From CADEDV01 sp964596345 (lineage in GTDB: Bacteria > Bacteroidota > Bacteroidia > Chitinophagales > Chitinophagaceae), in the NCBI GenBank assembly GCA_964596345.1, contig CAZQSZ010000001.1, positions 434,001 through 498,000 on the forward strand: a stretch of DNA of 64,000 bases. The letters run 5' to 3'. Numbering within the stretch: the stretch's first letter is position 1; every line of letters begins with the position of its first letter. The notes beneath the pieces were generated by a model. It worked only from the letters and a program-made list of their open reading frames with translations. It was not told where the DNA came from and made no database searches. A program made the position numbers and the translations under genes. Positions 61,235 to 64,000 of this stretch are shown here, in pieces.

Positions 61235-63886
61235 ATGAAACTAATAACCACTATACAAAAAGGAGCATGCTTCTTTGTAGCCTTTTGTTCTCTTTCTTTT
61301 TTTTCATTTGGACAGTCGACTGTAATCTCTTACGGCAGCTTATGGAAATACTGGGCTAATAACCTCGCTAATTTTCCCACAGGGTGGCAAAACAGCGCAT
61401 TTGACGATTCTGCCTGGCCAGCTGGCAATGGTGAACTCGGCTATGGAGATGGAGATGAGGCTACCTGTGTTCCTGCCGGTGGTGGTGGAACACTTTGTCT
61501 GCCTTCGGGAAATAAGTATGCTACGACTTACTTCCGTAAAACGGTTAATATCAGCAACCCGCTTTTGTTTACAAACTTTTCTTGTAATGTAGAAAGGGAC
61601 GACGGATATGTGGTGTATGTAAACGGAATAGAGGTTGGTAGGGATAACCTGCCCGCTTTTCCAGCGGCTATCAGTTATGGTACTTCCGCATCAGCTGCTA
61701 TAGAGGATGGGGTTACCAGTTTTACTATTCCCAATACTGCCTTTGTTGCTGGTGATAATGTGATCGCTGTTGAAATTCACCAGGCTTCTGTTTCCGGGTC
61801 ACCACCCACCTCAACCAGTTCTGATATATCTTTTAACCTGCAGTTGACAGGTAATGATGCCTTTTCAGCAACGCTTATAAGAGGGCCCTATTTGCAAATG
61901 GGCAGCCAGACCGCTATTACTGTACGCTGGAGAACTTCAACATCGCAAAACTCAAGAATAGAAATAGGTACCTCATTCGGGTCTTATCCCACTGTGATTA
62001 CTGATGCGGCAAACGTTACTGAACATATTGTAAGTGTTACGGGATTGAGTCCCGATACAAAATACTATTACCGTATTGGGAATAGTACCAATATGGGAGC
62101 CCCGGATGCCGATAAATTTTTTAAGACTGTTCCACCTGCCAACACAACAGGAAAGGTCAGGATCATTGCGTTTGGTGATTGTGGAAGGGGTAATATTGCC
62201 TACCAGGATGCGAATCTTGCCAATTACAGAAATTTCCTTACGACAAATGGTATCGATGCTGCTGATGCCTGGTTATTGCTGGGTGATAATGCCTATAATT
62301 CAGGAACGGATGCGGAGTACACTGCTAATTTCTTTGATATTTATGGCGATAATCTCTTAAAAAATCATAAGCTTTATCCTTCTCCGGGTAATCATGATTA
62401 TGGAAACAATGCAGGAAATAAACCATCCCGCGCCATGCCATATTTCAATTCCTTTACGGTACCACAGGCTGGCGAATGCGGGGGAGTAGCTTCTAATAAA
62501 CCCAATTTTTATTCTTTTGATATTGGCAATATCCACTTTCTTTCTCTTGATTCATGGGGTATCGAAACAGATCTTACTCATATGGGTACCAGTGGTTCCA
62601 CTATGTTAAAGACCTGGATCGATGCAGACCTTGCCGGCAATACAAAGAAATGGACAGTGGCTTACTGGCATCATCCCCCTTACACAAAAGGGAGTCATGA
62701 TTCTGATGCTGAATCTGAACTGGCAGCTATTCGGCAGAATTTTATTAGCTACCTGGAATCAAGAGGTGTTGATATGATATTATGCGGCCATAGCCATGGA
62801 TACGAGAGAGGATATATGTTGAAGAATTATACGGGATCCTGGAGCTCTTTTAATGCAGGTACTCATGCGGTAAGCACATCCAGTGCAACTTATACAAGCA
62901 ACAGCACTTGCCCCTACGTTTATAATTCAACACCCCTGCATCACGGAACCGTCTATGTGGTATCCGGGTCTGCAGGTGCAAGCGGTTCTAATACTGCAAG
63001 CTTTGGAACCAATGCTATGCCATATGCACTTAACGACGGAGGTGTTTTCTATTTCGAAACAGAGGACAACCGGTTAGATGCAAAAATGCTAAGAAGGGAT
63101 GGAACCATATTTGACAGGTTTACGATCCTGAAGGATGTAAATAAGTCAGCGACACAAAATGTCATAACGGGTAATACAACAGTACTTACAGCTTCCTGGC
63201 CCGGGAATTACAGCTGGAGTAATGCAGCAACGACCCGTTATATCAACTTTACACCGCTTGTTTCAGGCACTACGAATTTTACTGTCACAGATGATTATGG
63301 ATGTGTAACAGACCAGTTTACGGTCAATGCAACAGGGTTGTTGCCGGTTGACCTCCTGAGTTTTGATGTACAGTTGAACCGTAATAAGAAAGTGGATATT
63401 CAATGGTCCACAGCATCAGAATCAGGGAATGATCATTTTAACATCGAGAGATCGGTAAACGGCAATGATTATACTGTAGTTGCCAGGATATCCGGTAGTG
63501 GCAATTCAACCAGTATTCAGCGATATTCATTTATAGATGATTCTCCGTTGCCCGGTATTTCATTTTACCGGTTATCTCAGCAAGATCAAAACGGTAATAC
63601 TGTTTATCTGGGAGTAAAAAAAATTGTAAACAATTATACTGATGATTTTGAAGTTAAAACTCTTTCGGTAGGTAACAACAGGTTGATAGTCGGGATCAGT
63701 ACAAAAAAGCAGGCAAATTGTTATTTAAGGGTGCACGATATCGCAGGGCGGCAAAAGCTAAGGGAACGAATAAGCCTGACACCTGGTACAACAAGAAAAG
63801 AAATAACACTTACAGCAGGAGCCTACATATGGGAGGTGAGAGAAGAAAACGGAGCTATTCATTTTCAGAAAGTAGTAATATATTAA
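61235..63886 (+). CDS. T9SS-secreted purple-acid-phosphatase-like metallophosphoesterase
   Basis: The 883-residue protein has a signal peptide, a beta-sandwich domain (about 30-205), a purple-acid-phosphatase N-terminal/Fn3 domain (about 210-298), and a calcineurin-like core with FGDCGRGN (Asp315), GDNAY (Asp351), GNHDYG (386-388), HHPPY (479-480) and GHSHGYE (519-521). An Fn3-like segment and T9SS type A tail (RVHDIAGRQKLRERI to LTAGAYIWEVREENG) close it. It would release phosphate from organic esters outside the cell. Despite that role I see no 11-bp array upstream. Confidence 0.88.
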   Translation: MKLITTIQKGACFFVAFCSLSFFSFGQSTVISYGSLWKYWANNLANFPTGWQNSAFDDSAWPAGNGELGYGDGDEATCVPAGGGGTLCLPSGNKYATTYFRKTVNISNPLLFTNFSCNVERDDGYVVYVNGIEVGRDNLPAFPAAISYGTSASAAIEDGVTSFTIPNTAFVAGDNVIAVEIHQASVSGSPPTSTSSDISFNLQLTGNDAFSATLIRGPYLQMGSQTAITVRWRTSTSQNSRIEIGTSFGSYPTVITDAANVTEHIVSVTGLSPDTKYYYRIGNSTNMGAPDADKFFKTVPPANTTGKVRIIAFGDCGRGNIAYQDANLANYRNFLTTNGIDAADAWLLLGDNAYNSGTDAEYTANFFDIYGDNLLKNHKLYPSPGNHDYGNNAGNKPSRAMPYFNSFTVPQAGECGGVASNKPNFYSFDIGNIHFLSLDSWGIETDLTHMGTSGSTMLKTWIDADLAGNTKKWTVAYWHHPPYTKGSHDSDAESELAAIRQNFISYLESRGVDMILCGHSHGYERGYMLKNYTGSWSSFNAGTHAVSTSSATYTSNSTCPYVYNSTPLHHGTVYVVSGSAGASGSNTASFGTNAMPYALNDGGVFYFETEDNRLDAKMLRRDGTIFDRFTILKDVNKSATQNVITGNTTVLTASWPGNYSWSNAATTRYINFTPLVSGTTNFTVTDDYGCVTDQFTVNATGLLPVDLLSFDVQLNRNKKVDIQWSTASESGNDHFNIERSVNGNDYTVVARISGSGNSTSIQRYSFIDDSPLPGISFYRLSQQDQNGNTVYLGVKKIVNNYTDDFEVKTLSVGNNRLIVGISTKKQANCYLRVHDIAGRQKLRERISLTPGTTRKEITLTAGAYIWEVREENGAIHFQKVVIY

Positions 63887-63931
63887 ACAGAAACACATTT
63901 GACTATGATATTTTGAACCCCTGTCCAGTAA

Positions 63932-64000
63932 ATGAAAACGAACAATTATATTATTACGCTGTTAGCCGTATTGATCAGTTGTAGTACAACCGGCCAGGTA
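63932..64000 (+). CDS. Lipoprotein, N-terminus only (window end)
   Basis: The frame from ATG 63932 runs to the window end: 23 codons, MKTNNYIITLLAVLISCSTT and then GQV. It has a short basic start, a hydrophobic helix and a lipobox LISC with Cys17. The rest of the gene lies outside the window, so no function can be given. Confidence 0.55.
   Translation, partial: MKTNNYIITLLAVLISCSTTGQV

Noticed and set aside
63718..63984. An 88-codon plus-strand frame overlapping the phosphatase C-terminus
   Set aside because: It lies out of frame over the T9SS tail and has no domain or signal; the lipoprotein start at 63932 is better supported.

Overview
The window comes from a member of the Bacteroidota, most probably a Chitinophagaceae-like species. 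The evidence is a SusC/SusD pair, several TonB-dependent receptors with a carboxypeptidase-regulatory-like N-terminus, proteins ending in type IX secretion (T9SS) type A tails, a 2TM-domain protein, and promoters of the TAnnTTTG type. No rRNA, tRNA, CRISPR array, transposase or phage gene was seen. The DNA reads as chromosomal, with a small accessory patch at 36.9-38.1 kb.

Layout. 0-2.3 kb: three minus-strand genes (a cut-off alpha/beta hydrolase, a small outer-membrane protein, an MFS transporter). 2.5-8.6 kb: the cell-elongation cluster mreB-mreC-mreD-mrdA(PBP2)-rodA, then a metallo-beta-lactamase-fold hydrolase. 9.5-13.7 kb: a Spy/CpxP-like protein, an anti-sigma-like protein with four internal repeats and an ECF sigma factor, then the C-terminal half of transketolase and galE. 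13.8-22.1 kb: a phosphate block with PiT permease and DUF47/PhoU-like partner (minus), then a phosphate-selective-porin-type channel, a TonB receptor and a beta-helix lipoprotein (plus). 22.1-25.5 kb: a transglutaminase-like protein, a glycosyltransferase and a calcineurin-like phosphoesterase. 25.8-36.9 kb: SusC, SusD, a secreted MBL-fold hydrolase, an alkaline-phosphatase-superfamily enzyme, a PhnZ-type HD oxygenase, a phosphonatase-like HAD enzyme, an MFS/DUF5690 transporter and a TIGR03364-type FAD oxidoreductase. 37-38 kb: two orphan small genes, each behind a copy of the same structured repeat. 38.1-39.9 kb: a PhoR/PhoB-like two-component system. 40-44.6 kb: a possible clan-CD-peptidase-fold protein, an ABC exporter and a PepSY-like lipoprotein. 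44.8-48.9 kb: atpB-E-F-H-A. 49.4-59.7 kb: a T9SS cargo protein, a TonB receptor, a run of small membrane proteins with a winged-helix regulator, and an ABC-2 exporter with a secreted partner. 59.7-64 kb: pdxA, a T9SS-secreted purple-acid-phosphatase-like enzyme, and the start of a lipoprotein.

The most interesting signal is regulatory. Arrays of a five-base motif (TAACA, TAATC, TCATA and variants) repeat at exactly 11 bp, the period of a classical PhoB box. They lie upstream of the phosphate porin, the adjacent TonB receptor, the SusC gene of the phosphonate block, and an intergenic stretch with no plus-strand gene that ends in a strong intrinsic terminator. In all four, the last base of the -7-like element (the G of TTTG or its equivalent) lies 21 bases after the start of the last phased motif. 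The reading I propose is a PhoB regulon visible within one window: Pi uptake, a SusCD-linked phosphonate utilisation locus, and a previously unannotated PhoB-activated small RNA at about 23476-23600, with PhoR-PhoB encoded next to the phosphonate genes. The arrays are seen directly; PhoB control and the RNA are inferred.
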